64,000 nt of DNA from Amycolatopsis bartoniae (GTDB lineage Bacteria > Actinomycetota > Actinomycetes > Mycobacteriales > Pseudonocardiaceae). This document shows positions 18,932 to 27,241 of the stretch, piece by piece. Location: assembly GCF_014191255.1 (NCBI RefSeq), contig NZ_JACHWH010000001.1, positions 558,001-622,000 on the forward strand. The letters run 5' to 3'. The notes beneath the pieces are model-generated. The model saw only the letters and a list, made by a program, of their open reading frames with translations. It was not told where the DNA came from and made no database searches. The number at the start of each line of letters is the position of its first letter. Positions within the stretch are counted from its first letter, which is position 1. Made by a program: the position numbers and the translations under genes.

Positions 18932-18974
18932 CCGACTGGGCTCGGGCACCGACGCGCGTCTGAAGGGATCGTCG

Positions 18975-20255
18975 ATGGACAACGCAGGGCCGCAGCTGCT
19001 CACCCAGTCCGAAGAGCTGAGGCGCCGAGCGCTCGTGCGGACACCGGGCGGAGTGCACTCCAACGTCCGGCTCAGCGGCTCACAGGAATTCATCAAGTGC
19101 GCGCAGGGTGCTTGGCTCTACGGCGTCGACGGCCGGGACTACGTCGACTACCTGCTCGGCCAGGGCCCCAACTTCCTCGGCCACGCCCCGAAACACATCA
19201 TCGACGCCGTCTTCGAGGCGTGCCGCGACGGTGTGGTCTTCGGCGGGCAGCACGAGCTGGAGGTGCGGGCGTCGGAGCTCGTGTGCCAGGCCGTCGGCTG
19301 GGCGGACATGATCCGCTTCAGCATGACGGGCACCGAGGCGGTGCAGGCCGCGCTGCGGCTCGCGCGCGCCGCCACCGGCCGCACCAAGCTGATCCGGTTC
19401 GAGGGGCACTACCACGGCTGGCTGGACAACGTGCTGCTCGGCCAGCGCGACGGCCAGTGGGGCATCGCCAGCGCCGGTCAGCTGGAGAGCCACCTGGCCG
19501 ACTCGATCATCCTGCCGTGGAACGACCTGCGCAGCGTCGAAGAGGCGCTGGACCGGCACGGGCACGAGGTCGCCGCCGTGATCATGGAGCCGGTCATGAT
19601 CAACGCCGGGGTGATCGAACCCCTGCCCGGCTACCTGCAGGGCGTGCGCGAACTCGCCACGCGGCACGGCGCCGTGCTCATCTTCGACGAGGTGATCGCC
19701 GGCTTCCGGCTGGGCCTCGACGGTGGCGCCGGGCGCTACGGCGTGACCCCGGACCTGGCCACCTACGGCAAGGCGATCGCGGGCGGCTTCCCCGTCGCGG
19801 CGCTGGTCGGCAACGCCGACCTGATGAACCGCTTCGGCACGGGCGAGGTGAACCACTCGGGCACGTTCAACAGCTCGGTGATGGCGACCGCGGCCGTCAC
19901 CGCCACCCTCACCAGCCTCCTCGAAAACCCGCCGTACGAGCGGATCGCCGCGCACGGCACCGCGCTCATGGCCGGGTTGCGCGACATCGGCACCGAGCGC
20001 GGGCTGCCACTGCGCGTTTCCGGTCTGCCGCAGGCGTTCCACGTCTCCTTCGGTGACGCGGAGGTGACGGACTACCGAACGCTGCAACAACTCGACCTGG
20101 CTCGTTACGAATCGCTCTCGCGCGTGCTCGTCGACAACGGGATCTGGGTCACCGGTCGCGGCGTCTGGTACGTCTCGGCGGCGCACGGCCAGCGCGAGCT
20201 GGAAGCGGTGCTGTCCCGGTTCGACAAGGCCGTCAGCGAATGGGTGGCGCAGTGA
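18975..20255 (+). CDS. Class-III aminotransferase, glutamate-1-semialdehyde-aminomutase-like
   Basis: This 426-residue fold-I PLP enzyme should transfer an amino group, most likely from an omega- or beta-amino compound, to a keto acid. It shows TPGGVHSNVR, YVDYLLGQGPNFLGHAPKHI, FSMTGTEAVQAALRLARA, EGHYHGW, the cofactor Asp238 in LIFDEVIAGFR and the PLP Lys266 in TYGKAIAGGFP. Cofactor features place it with GSA-AT-like transaminases, but the operon lacks heme genes, so a catabolic role is more likely. The ATG at 18975 follows GAAGGGATCGTCG; an upstream in-frame TTG at 18864 is the promoter -35 itself and is rejected. Its stop overlaps the RidA start by 4 bases. Confidence 0.85.
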   Translation: MDNAGPQLLTQSEELRRRALVRTPGGVHSNVRLSGSQEFIKCAQGAWLYGVDGRDYVDYLLGQGPNFLGHAPKHIIDAVFEACRDGVVFGGQHELEVRASELVCQAVGWADMIRFSMTGTEAVQAALRLARAATGRTKLIRFEGHYHGWLDNVLLGQRDGQWGIASAGQLESHLADSIILPWNDLRSVEEALDRHGHEVAAVIMEPVMINAGVIEPLPGYLQGVRELATRHGAVLIFDEVIAGFRLGLDGGAGRYGVTPDLATYGKAIAGGFPVAALVGNADLMNRFGTGEVNHSGTFNSSVMATAAVTATLTSLLENPPYERIAAHGTALMAGLRDIGTERGLPLRVSGLPQAFHVSFGDAEVTDYRTLQQLDLARYESLSRVLVDNGIWVTGRGVWYVSAAHGQRELEAVLSRFDKAVSEWVAQ

Positions 20256-20623
20256 CGAGTGAGGTCCGCGTGCAGCGAGACGGCAACACCGCGAGCTTCT
20301 CCCCGTACGTCTGCGCCGGCGACTTCGTGTTCGTGTCGGGGCAGGCTTCCGTCGAGGACGGCGTGATCGTGCCCGGCACGTTCGCGGAGGAGATGCACCG
20401 GTCGATCGAGAACGTCCGCCGGATCCTCGGCGAGACCGGGCTGCGACTGTCCGATGTGGTCAAGGTGGGGGCCTATGTGGACGATCCCGCCGACGTGCCG
20501 GAGTTCAACCGCCTGTACCGCGAGTACTTCGGGCAACCTCTGCCGGCGCGCACCACGCTGACCGGCTGCCTCGGCGGGCTCATCAAGTTCGAGATCGACG
20601 TCGTGGCCTACGCGGGGGAGTGA
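20252..20623 (+). CDS. RidA/YjgF-family imine deaminase
   Basis: This 123-residue protein of the RidA family should hydrolyse reactive enamine/imine intermediates released by PLP enzymes. The conserved pieces are VCAGDFVFVSGQASVEDG, MHRSIENVRRILGETGLRLS, VKVGAYVDDPADVPEFNRLY and PARTTLTGCLGGLIKFEID, where the Arg of ARTTL corresponds to the catalytic Arg of the family. The GTG start at 20252 overlaps the aminotransferase stop (GTGA). Pairing with the preceding PLP enzyme fits its known role. Confidence 0.88.
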   Translation: MTSEVRVQRDGNTASFSPYVCAGDFVFVSGQASVEDGVIVPGTFAEEMHRSIENVRRILGETGLRLSDVVKVGAYVDDPADVPEFNRLYREYFGQPLPARTTLTGCLGGLIKFEIDVVAYAGE

Positions 20624-20626
20624 CCG

Positions 20627-22099
20627 GTGCGCTTCGCGACACTCGGTCTGTTCCACGAGGCCAACACCTTCTCGCCGTACAAGGCGGACCGGAGGCTGTT
20701 CGACAACGGTGGCGTGTTCCGCGGGCAGGAGATCGTCGACGAGTACGCCGGCTCGTCGACGCCCGCGGGCGGCTACCTCGACGAGTGCCGCCGGCTGGGC
20801 GTGGAACTCGTGCCGCTGTTGCACGCCTTCGTGACGCCGGTCGGCGCGATCACGCAGGAGGCGTTCGAGTCGCTGGTCGGCGAGATGCTGGAAGGGCTGT
20901 GGGAGCAGGGGCCCTGGGACGGGGTGCTGCTCAACATCCACGGCGCCGCGGTGGCGGAGCACCTGCCGGACGCCGACGGCGAGATCGCTGCGCGTGTGCG
21001 GCAGATCATCGGACCGGGCGTGCCGATCGGCGCGGTGCTGGACATGCACGCCAACGTCTCGCCGGAGCTGGTCGACGCGCTCACGATCACCCTGGCGTAC
21101 CAGACCAACCCGCACGTGGACGCCCGCGAGCGGGCGATCGACTGCACGCGGCTCGTGCTGGCCGCCGCGGACGGCAAGATCCGGCCCGCCCAAGCGCTGG
21201 TCCAGCTGCCGCTGGTGGTGAACATCGCGCGCCAGGACACGAACGAACCGCCGATGGCCGACCTCGTCGACAAGGCGCGGGCGCTGGCGGAGGAACCGGG
21301 CCTGCTGTCGGTGAGCCTGCTGGAGGGCTTCCCGTACGCGGACGTGCCGCACATGGGCATGTCCTGCCTCGCGATCGCGGACGGCGACGCCGATCACGCC
21401 CAGGCCGCGGCGCAGGAGCTGGCCGACGAGGTGTGGCGGCGGCGCGCGGACCTGCAGGCCCGCGGAACGACCGTCGAGGACGCGCTGGACCTGGCCGTGC
21501 GTGGCCCGGGCCCGGTGGTGCTGCTCGACGTCGGCGACAACATCGGTGGGGGTGCGCCGGGCGACTCGACGGCGATCCTGCAGGCAGCGGTCGCGCGAGG
21601 GGTGCGCTCGCTGGTGCAGACGCTGTGGGATCCCGAGGCCGTGCGCCGCTGCGTGGAAGCCGGGGTCGGCACCCGGGTCCGGCTCGAAGTGGGCGCGAAG
21701 AACCCGCATTCGGCGGGGCGGCCGGTGCCGGTCACCGGGCACGTGAAAACGCTTTCCGATGGCCGGTTCGAGGAGCCGAAGCCGACGCACGGCGGCTACC
21801 GGTTCTTCGACATGGGCCCGACGGCGGTGCTCGAAACCGACGCCGGGCACACACTCGTGCTCACCACCAAGGCGATCCTCAGCTCCAGCCTTCAGCAGCT
21901 CCTCAGCGTCGGCGTCGATCCGTCCGCCTACCAGGTGGTCGTGGCCAAGGGGGTCAACTCCCCGAGGGCCGCGTACGCGCCGATCGCGAAGCGGATGGTC
22001 GTCGTCGACACCGATGGCGTCACCGCCATGGGGCTGGAGCGGTTCCGCTACGAGCACCGCCGGAAGCCGTTGTACCCGTTCGAACCAGAAGGACGTTGA
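20627..22099 (+). CDS. M81 (MlrC-like) metallopeptidase family protein
   Basis: This 490-residue member of the MlrC family is a group of zinc-dependent hydrolases named for the enzyme that cleaves linearised microcystin. The N-terminal M81 domain starts GLFHEANTFSP (His10/Glu11) and contains NIHGAAVAEHLPDADGEIAA and VLDMHANVSPELVDALTITL. The C-terminal MlrC_C domain has VVLLDVGDNIGGGAPGDSTA. The GTG start lies 3 bases after the RidA stop. In catabolic operons such proteins probably cleave amide bonds in unusual amino-acid conjugates; the substrate here is unknown, and the neighbouring aminotransferase suggests an amino-bearing product. Confidence 0.85.
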   Translation: MRFATLGLFHEANTFSPYKADRRLFDNGGVFRGQEIVDEYAGSSTPAGGYLDECRRLGVELVPLLHAFVTPVGAITQEAFESLVGEMLEGLWEQGPWDGVLLNIHGAAVAEHLPDADGEIAARVRQIIGPGVPIGAVLDMHANVSPELVDALTITLAYQTNPHVDARERAIDCTRLVLAAADGKIRPAQALVQLPLVVNIARQDTNEPPMADLVDKARALAEEPGLLSVSLLEGFPYADVPHMGMSCLAIADGDADHAQAAAQELADEVWRRRADLQARGTTVEDALDLAVRGPGPVVLLDVGDNIGGGAPGDSTAILQAAVARGVRSLVQTLWDPEAVRRCVEAGVGTRVRLEVGAKNPHSAGRPVPVTGHVKTLSDGRFEEPKPTHGGYRFFDMGPTAVLETDAGHTLVLTTKAILSSSLQQLLSVGVDPSAYQVVVAKGVNSPRAAYAPIAKRMVVVDTDGVTAMGLERFRYEHRRKPLYPFEPEGR

Positions 22100-22100
22100 G

Positions 22101-22949
22101 ATGAAGTTGCTGAGGGTCGGGGCGCCGGGCGAGGAGCGGCCGGTGTTGCTCGAAGACGGCCGGTACTACGACCTGAGACCGCTGACGCCGGACGTCGACG
22201 GGCGGTTCCTGGCGCAGGACGGGCCGCGCCGGGCGCGCATCGCCCTCGACTCGGGGGAGCTGCCGGAGACCGACGTGCTCGGGCTGCGCATCGGGGCGCC
22301 CATCGCGCGCCCCGGCGCCGTCCTGTGCATCGGGCAGAACTACGCGGCCCACGCGGCGGAGTCCGGCGCCGAGCCGCCCGCCGAGCCGATCCTGTTCCAC
22401 AAGTCGCCGAACACCGTCGTCGGCCCGTACGACGAGGTGCTGATCCCGCGCGGTTCCGTGAAAACCGACTGGGAGGCCGAGCTCGGCGTCGTCATCGGCA
22501 AGCGTGCGCGGTACCTGGAAAGCCTCGACGAGGCCCGCGCGTGCGTGGCCGGATACGTGACGTCCAACGACGTGTCCGAGCGCGCCTTCCAGCTCGGCCG
22601 CCCCGGCGGGCAGTGGAGCAAGGGCAAGTCGTGCGAGACGTTCAACCCCGTCGGGCCCTGGTTCGTGCCCGCGCACGAGCTCCCCGACCCGCAGGTGCTG
22701 GAGCTGCGGTCGTGGGTGAACGGTGACCCGCGGCAGGACTCGAAGACCTCGGACATGATCTTCGGCGTCGCCGAGATCATCTGGCACCTCTCGCAGTTCC
22801 TCGTGCTCGAACCGGGCGACCTCGTCAACACCGGCACGCCCGAGGGCGTCGCGCTGTCCGGGCGGTTCGACTACCTCCGCGCGGGCGACGTGATGGAGAT
22901 CGAGGTCGCCGGGCTCGGCAGGCAACGCACCGTGTGCGGTCTGGCCTGA
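22101..22949 (+). CDS. Fumarylacetoacetate-hydrolase (FAH) family protein
   Basis: This 282-residue FAH-fold enzyme belongs to a family that covers acylpyruvate hydrolases, decarboxylases and hydratases acting on 2-oxo acids via a divalent metal. The N-terminal cap domain is MKLLRVGAPGEERPVLLEDG. The catalytic core shows VLCIGQNYAAHAAESGAEPP, FHKSPNTVVGPYDEVLIP, KTDWEAELGVVIGKRARYLE and GTPEGVALSG, including the metal-binding Glu pair. The ATG at 22101 is one base after the MlrC stop and its end overlaps the next start (TGATG). It probably processes a keto acid formed by the aminotransferase and oxidoreductase of the operon. Confidence 0.88.
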   Translation: MKLLRVGAPGEERPVLLEDGRYYDLRPLTPDVDGRFLAQDGPRRARIALDSGELPETDVLGLRIGAPIARPGAVLCIGQNYAAHAAESGAEPPAEPILFHKSPNTVVGPYDEVLIPRGSVKTDWEAELGVVIGKRARYLESLDEARACVAGYVTSNDVSERAFQLGRPGGQWSKGKSCETFNPVGPWFVPAHELPDPQVLELRSWVNGDPRQDSKTSDMIFGVAEIIWHLSQFLVLEPGDLVNTGTPEGVALSGRFDYLRAGDVMEIEVAGLGRQRTVCGLA

Positions 22950-24331
22950 TGGCACTGCCGGACGGCGTCGTCGACGCGCTGCAGGAGATCGTGGGCTTCG
23001 ACGGCATACGGCTCGCCCCAGGCGACCTGGCCGCCTACGGCCGGGATGCCACCCCGTTGTTCGAGGCCCAGCCGGACATCGTCGTGTTCCCCAGGACCAC
23101 CGAGCAGGTCTCCGCCGTGCTGCGGCTCGCCACCGAGCACCGGGTACCGGTCGTGCCGCGCGGCGCCGGCTCGAACCTGTGCGCGGCAACGGTTCCGCTC
23201 AGCGGGGGCATCGTGCTGGCGCTGACCAGGATGACGCGGATCCTGGAGATCAGCGGCGACGAGCTGCTGGCCCGCGTGCAGCCGGGGGTGACCACGGCGC
23301 GGCTGGCCGACGCGGTGGCCGCGCAGGGCCTGCTGTACGTCGCGGATCCCGGCAGCCGCACGACCTCCACGGTCGGCGGCAACGTCGCGACGTGCGCCGG
23401 CGGCCTGCGGGGGCTGAAGTACGGCGTGACGCGCAACTACGTCCTGGGCCTCGAAGCGGTCCTGCCGACGGGGGAGGTCATCCGGACCGGTGGGCGGTTG
23501 TGGAAGGACGTGGCAGGTTACGACCTGACGCGCCTGCTCACCGGTTCGGAGGGCACGCTCGCGGTGATCACCGAGGTCACCGTGGCGCTGCTGCCGAAAC
23601 CAGCCGAGACGGGCACGGGAGTGGCGTACTTCGAGAGCCTCTCGGACGCCTGCCGTGCGGTCGCGTCGATCATCTCCGCCGGGATCGTGCCGGCGATGCT
23701 GGAGTTCCTGGACCAGAAGTGCATCAGCGCGGTCGAGGAGTACGCGCGGCTCGGGTTGCGCCGCGACGCGGGCGCGCTGCTGCTGTTCGGCGACGACGGG
23801 CCGATCGAGGTGGTGGCGGGAAACCTGGTGCGGCTGCGAAAGATCTGCACCGAGGAGGGCGCGCTGGAGGTCACGCTCGCCGACGACGTCGCCCGCTCCG
23901 ACGCGCTGCTCGCGGCCCGGCGCTGCTCACTGCCCGCGTTGTCCCGCCTGGCCTCGCTGACGATCCTCGAAGACGTCACCGTGCCGCGGCCGCGGCTGGC
24001 CGAGATGGTCGATCACATCGACGAGATCGCCACGCGCTTCAACCTGCGCATCGCCACCTTCGGGCACGCGGGGGACGGGAACCTGCACCCGACGTGCGTG
24101 CTCGACCCCGAGGACGAAGAGGCCGTGGAGCGCGCGCACAAGGCTTTCGCGGAGATCTTCGCGACGGCGATCCGCCTCGACGGGACGATCACCGGTGAGC
24201 ACGGCGTCGGCGCGGCGAAGCTGCCGTTCCTCGCCGACCGGCTGGGCACCGACCAGGTGCGGCTGCTCGGCCGCATCAAGGCCGCGTTCGACCCCGCCGG
24301 CATCCTGAACCCCGGAAAGGTCGGCTCGTGA
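22949..24331 (+). CDS. FAD-linked oxidase, GlcD/D-lactate-dehydrogenase type
   Basis: This 460-residue flavoprotein oxidises a 2-hydroxy acid to the 2-oxo acid. The FAD_binding_4 domain spans about residues 40-215 (VPVVPRGAGSNLCAATVPLS, DPGSRTTSTVGGNVATCAGG, GGRLWKDVAGYDLTRLLTGS). The C-terminal FAD-oxidase domain ends with ATFGHAGDGNLHPT, GTITGEHGVGAAK and FDPAGILNPGKV. The His/Glu set of the active site is present. The ATG overlaps the FAH stop by one base, and its end overlaps the Fe-S protein by 4 bases, so the two form a GlcDF-like couple feeding electrons to the membrane. Confidence 0.9.
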   Translation: MALPDGVVDALQEIVGFDGIRLAPGDLAAYGRDATPLFEAQPDIVVFPRTTEQVSAVLRLATEHRVPVVPRGAGSNLCAATVPLSGGIVLALTRMTRILEISGDELLARVQPGVTTARLADAVAAQGLLYVADPGSRTTSTVGGNVATCAGGLRGLKYGVTRNYVLGLEAVLPTGEVIRTGGRLWKDVAGYDLTRLLTGSEGTLAVITEVTVALLPKPAETGTGVAYFESLSDACRAVASIISAGIVPAMLEFLDQKCISAVEEYARLGLRRDAGALLLFGDDGPIEVVAGNLVRLRKICTEEGALEVTLADDVARSDALLAARRCSLPALSRLASLTILEDVTVPRPRLAEMVDHIDEIATRFNLRIATFGHAGDGNLHPTCVLDPEDEEAVERAHKAFAEIFATAIRLDGTITGEHGVGAAKLPFLADRLGTDQVRLLGRIKAAFDPAGILNPGKVGS

Positions 24332-25380
24332 TCTTCGACGACGATCTGCTGGAACGCTGCATCTCCTGCGGGTTCTGCCTGCCCGCGTGCCCGACGTACG
24401 CGCTGACCGGTGAGGAGACATCCTCGCCGCGCGGGCGCATCACGCTGATGCGGGCGCTCGAAACGGGCCGGCTCGAACCGGACGACGAGACACTGGTGGA
24501 GCAGTCCTCGTTCTGCCTCGGCTGCCGCGCGTGCGAGCCGGTGTGCCCGGCGGGCGTGCAGTACGGGAACCTGCTCGAACAGTGGCGGGACCACCAGTGG
24601 CAGGGCCGCAACCGCCCGGTGGTCGCGCGCCTGCTGATGACGGTGGTCGCGCGGCGGTGGTTGTTGCGGTTGCAGGGAATCGTGCGCAGGCACGCGCGGA
24701 CCCGGGACAGCGGCAGGCCGTTCTCGCTGATGCTCGGCTGCGTCGAACGTGGGTTGTACCCCAAGGTGAGCCGCGCCGTGCGGCGGCTCGCGCCGGGCAT
24801 CCAGGTGCCGTCGGCGCAGGGTTGTTGCGGAGCGCTGCACGCGCACAACGGCGAGTCGGCGCAGGGCGCGGAAATGGCGCGGCAGCTGGGAAAGCAACTG
24901 TCCGGCACGATCGTCACGACCGCCGGTGGTTGTGCCGCGCACTTGTCGGCCCACCTCGGGCGCGACAGGGTCAAGGAGCTCAGCGAGTGGCTCGTCGAGC
25001 TGAACGCCTGGCCGGACGGTGAAGTCCGCGTCGACGGACGGCGGGCGCGCGTGGCGCTGCAGGACTCGTGCCATCTGCGCAACGGCATGGGCGTGACGCG
25101 CCAGCCGCGCGAGCTGATCAAGGCCGTGGCGGACTACGTCGAGCTACCCAGCGCGGGCGGCTGTTGCGGCGCCGCGGGCACGTACGCGCTGCTGCGGAGC
25201 GCCGACAGCCGGAAGGTGCTGGCGCCCAAGCTGGCGGAGATCGAGGCGGCGGGCGTGGACTACGTGGTCGCGGTGAACCCCGGCTGCCTGCGCCAGCTGC
25301 AACAGGGCCTGCGCGGGTCGCGGGTCAAGGCGCTGCATTTAGCCGAGCTGCTCGCCCAGGCGGGGAATCCGGGCGCCTGA
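24328..25380 (+). CDS. Fe-S oxidoreductase, GlcF type
   Basis: This 350-residue electron-transfer partner of the preceding flavoprotein has two 4Fe-4S motifs in the N-terminal 75 residues (CISCGFCLPACPTYA and CLGCRACEPVCPAG). Two CCG domains follow, seen as QGCCGALHAHNGES and PSAGGCCGAAGTYALL with QDSCHLRNGMGV. The GTG at 24328 overlaps the GlcD-like stop. Together they would deliver electrons from a 2-hydroxy acid to quinone at the membrane. It ends 45 bases before the ATP-grasp gene, the longest gap inside the operon. Confidence 0.9.
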   Translation: MIFDDDLLERCISCGFCLPACPTYALTGEETSSPRGRITLMRALETGRLEPDDETLVEQSSFCLGCRACEPVCPAGVQYGNLLEQWRDHQWQGRNRPVVARLLMTVVARRWLLRLQGIVRRHARTRDSGRPFSLMLGCVERGLYPKVSRAVRRLAPGIQVPSAQGCCGALHAHNGESAQGAEMARQLGKQLSGTIVTTAGGCAAHLSAHLGRDRVKELSEWLVELNAWPDGEVRVDGRRARVALQDSCHLRNGMGVTRQPRELIKAVADYVELPSAGGCCGAAGTYALLRSADSRKVLAPKLAEIEAAGVDYVVAVNPGCLRQLQQGLRGSRVKALHLAELLAQAGNPGA

Positions 25381-25425
25381 ACTGAACCCCTGGCTCGGAA
25401 AAAGGCCACTCGACAGGGTGGAGGA

Positions 25426-26427
25426 ATGGCGCAACCGATCAGGGTGGCAGTTTCCGGCGTCGGCGGCGGGGTCGGCCAGAGCATTCTCAAAGCGTTGCAG
25501 GGCACCGAATACGACGTACTGGCGCTCGACGGTCACCCCCTGGCAACGGGTCTGTACACCACGAACCGGGCGCGCCTGGTGCCCCGGCCGACCGATCCGG
25601 AATTCCTCGACACCGTGCTCGGAATCTGCCGTTCGGAGAACTGCAGGCTGTTCTTTCCCGGGCTGGACACGGAACTGCGGCCGCTCGCGGACAACACCGA
25701 GCGGTTCGCCGAGCACGGCATCACCGTGGTGGTCAGTTCGCCCGAGGTCGTGGACATCGGGGACAACAAGTTCCGCACGTTTTCCGTGCTGCGCGAGCAC
25801 GGGGTCGCGGTGCCGGAAACGGTCGACATGGCGGCCCCGGGAGCGCGCTTCCCGGCGTTTCCGTTCGTGCTGAAACGGCGTGAGGGTGGCTCCCGCTCGA
25901 AAGACGTGTACGTGGTCCGCAACGAGCGCGATCTCACCGAACTGACCGTCGATCCCGCGGCGTTCGTGGCGCAGGAGTACATCGAGGGCGACGAGTTCAC
26001 CTGCGGTTCGGTGAGTTTCGACGGTGACTGCAAGGGCGTCATCGTGATGCGCCGGACCCTGCGCGACGGCGACACCTACAAGGCGTTCGCGGTGCGCGAC
26101 GAGCGCGTCGAGGACGAGGTGCGCAAGGTCATCGGCGCGATCAAGCCGTTCGGCGCGTGCAACGTGCAACTGCGGGTGCGGGACGGGGTGCCGTACGTGT
26201 TCGAGATCAACGCCCGGTGTTCCGGCACCACCGCCGCCCGCGCCCTGTGCGGGTTCAACGAGCCGCTCATGATCGCCGACTACCTCTGCCACGGGCGCGA
26301 ACCCGAGTTCCGCGTGCGCGAGCAGACCGTGCTGCGGTACTGGAAGGAGCTCGTCGTGCCCAACGAGCTGGTCGACGAGCTCGCCCGGCACGGCAGCCTC
26401 TACCGGTCGGCGCCCGAGCAGCTGTAG
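25426..26427 (+). CDS. ATP-grasp ligase (carbamoyl-phosphate-synthase L-chain/PylC-like)
   Basis: This 333-residue ATP-grasp protein belongs to a superfamily that joins a carboxylate to an amine or thiol through an acyl phosphate. The Rossmann-like N-terminus is VAVSGVGGGVGQSILKALQG, the pre-ATP-grasp region LFFPGLDTELRPLADNTERF, and the ATP-grasp core FPFVLKRREGGSRSKDVYVV, VAQEYIEGDEFTCGSVSFDG and PYVFEINARCSGTTAARALC with the metal-binding Glu-x-Asn. GGAGG precedes the ATG at 25426. A ligase in an otherwise degradative operon is unexpected. It may activate the substrate, for example by conjugating it before uptake or oxidation. Confidence 0.85.
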   Translation: MAQPIRVAVSGVGGGVGQSILKALQGTEYDVLALDGHPLATGLYTTNRARLVPRPTDPEFLDTVLGICRSENCRLFFPGLDTELRPLADNTERFAEHGITVVVSSPEVVDIGDNKFRTFSVLREHGVAVPETVDMAAPGARFPAFPFVLKRREGGSRSKDVYVVRNERDLTELTVDPAAFVAQEYIEGDEFTCGSVSFDGDCKGVIVMRRTLRDGDTYKAFAVRDERVEDEVRKVIGAIKPFGACNVQLRVRDGVPYVFEINARCSGTTAARALCGFNEPLMIADYLCHGREPEFRVREQTVLRYWKELVVPNELVDELARHGSLYRSAPEQL

Positions 26428-26429
26428 CC

Positions 26430-27068
26430 ATGCTGCTCGCGGTGTTCAGCGACGTGCACGGCAACCTGCCGGCGCTGGAGCTGATGCTGGCCGACGCCGG
26501 GACCGTCGACGGGTACGTGTGCCTGGGCGACACCGTGAACTACGGGCCGTGGAGCAACGAGTGCGTCGACCTCGTCGAGTCGTTGCCCAACCTCGTGTCG
26601 TTGCGCGGAAACCACGAGGACTACTTCCTGGCCGGCGAATACGGGGGCGGCAGCACGCTGGCGCGGCAGTTCTTCCGGCACTGTTTCGGCTCGTTCGACA
26701 GGATGGCTTCGCTGCGCGGGCTCGAAGCGGAGTACCGGACGAACGGTATTCGGTTTTCCCACACCATCGGTGATCGTTACGTCTTCGCCGACACCCCGGT
26801 CGAGCTCGACTGCAACTCTGTCATCGGCCACACCCACCGGCAGTTCCTGGTTTGCCGTTCGCCTTTCTACTTGTGCAATTGCGGGAGCGTCGGGCAGAAT
26901 AGAGCGTTCCTCGACGTCATCGAATACGTGAAGATCGAAACCGAAACCGGCGAAGTCGACCTGCGCGGGCTCACCTACGATCCCGGCCCCCTCATCAGTG
27001 AGCTGAGGGCCCGCCACTACCCCGACGACTGCGTCGCCTACTACGAGAGCAAGCCGCGGCGGGGGTGA
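26430..27068 (+). CDS. Calcineurin-like metallophosphoesterase
   Basis: This 212-residue phosphoesterase has the two-metal motifs FSDVHGN (Asp8/His10), CLGDTVNYGP, LRGNHEDYF and GHTHRQF in the usual order, giving the complete ligand set. The ATG lies 3 bases after the ATP-grasp stop, so the two are coupled and may act on the same phosphorylated or nucleotide-linked compound. It is the last gene of the operon; the AraC gene downstream has its own promoter and operator. Confidence 0.85.
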   Translation: MLLAVFSDVHGNLPALELMLADAGTVDGYVCLGDTVNYGPWSNECVDLVESLPNLVSLRGNHEDYFLAGEYGGGSTLARQFFRHCFGSFDRMASLRGLEAEYRTNGIRFSHTIGDRYVFADTPVELDCNSVIGHTHRQFLVCRSPFYLCNCGSVGQNRAFLDVIEYVKIETETGEVDLRGLTYDPGPLISELRARHYPDDCVAYYESKPRRG

Positions 27069-27104
27069 GGCTTTCACCTGTCCTGCCGGCGGTTCCTTCT
27101 CTAC

Positions 27105-27119
27105 TTTCAGTAGCTGAAA
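27105..27119. promoter_or_regulatory. Second TTTCA-N5-TGAAA palindrome
   Basis: TTTCAG-TAG-CTGAAA is a perfect palindrome with the same half-site and spacing as the site at 18915. It lies just upstream of a -35 (TTGTTT 27124-27129) and -10 (TAGTAT 27146-27151, 16-base spacer) for the AraC-type gene at 27242, centred near -46. Confidence 0.55.
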
Positions 27120-27241
27120 CGGGTTGTTTCTTCGCCGGATCGGCGTAGTATATGGGCCTTCTTCCTCTTGTGAAACCACCCGCCCTCTGCTTTCGCAGCC
27201 GACCATCCCCCGACGGTGCGCCACGGAAGGTGCAGGGATCC

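Noticed and set aside
18864-18974. Upstream TTG start for the aminotransferase
   Set aside because: The TTG is part of the -35 box and the added residues do not match the family; ATG 18975 has a better leader.
20105-22057. 650-codon open frame on the minus strand
   Set aside because: It is antisense to the RidA and MlrC genes. High G+C keeps this frame open and its translation is Arg/His/Val-rich without any domain.
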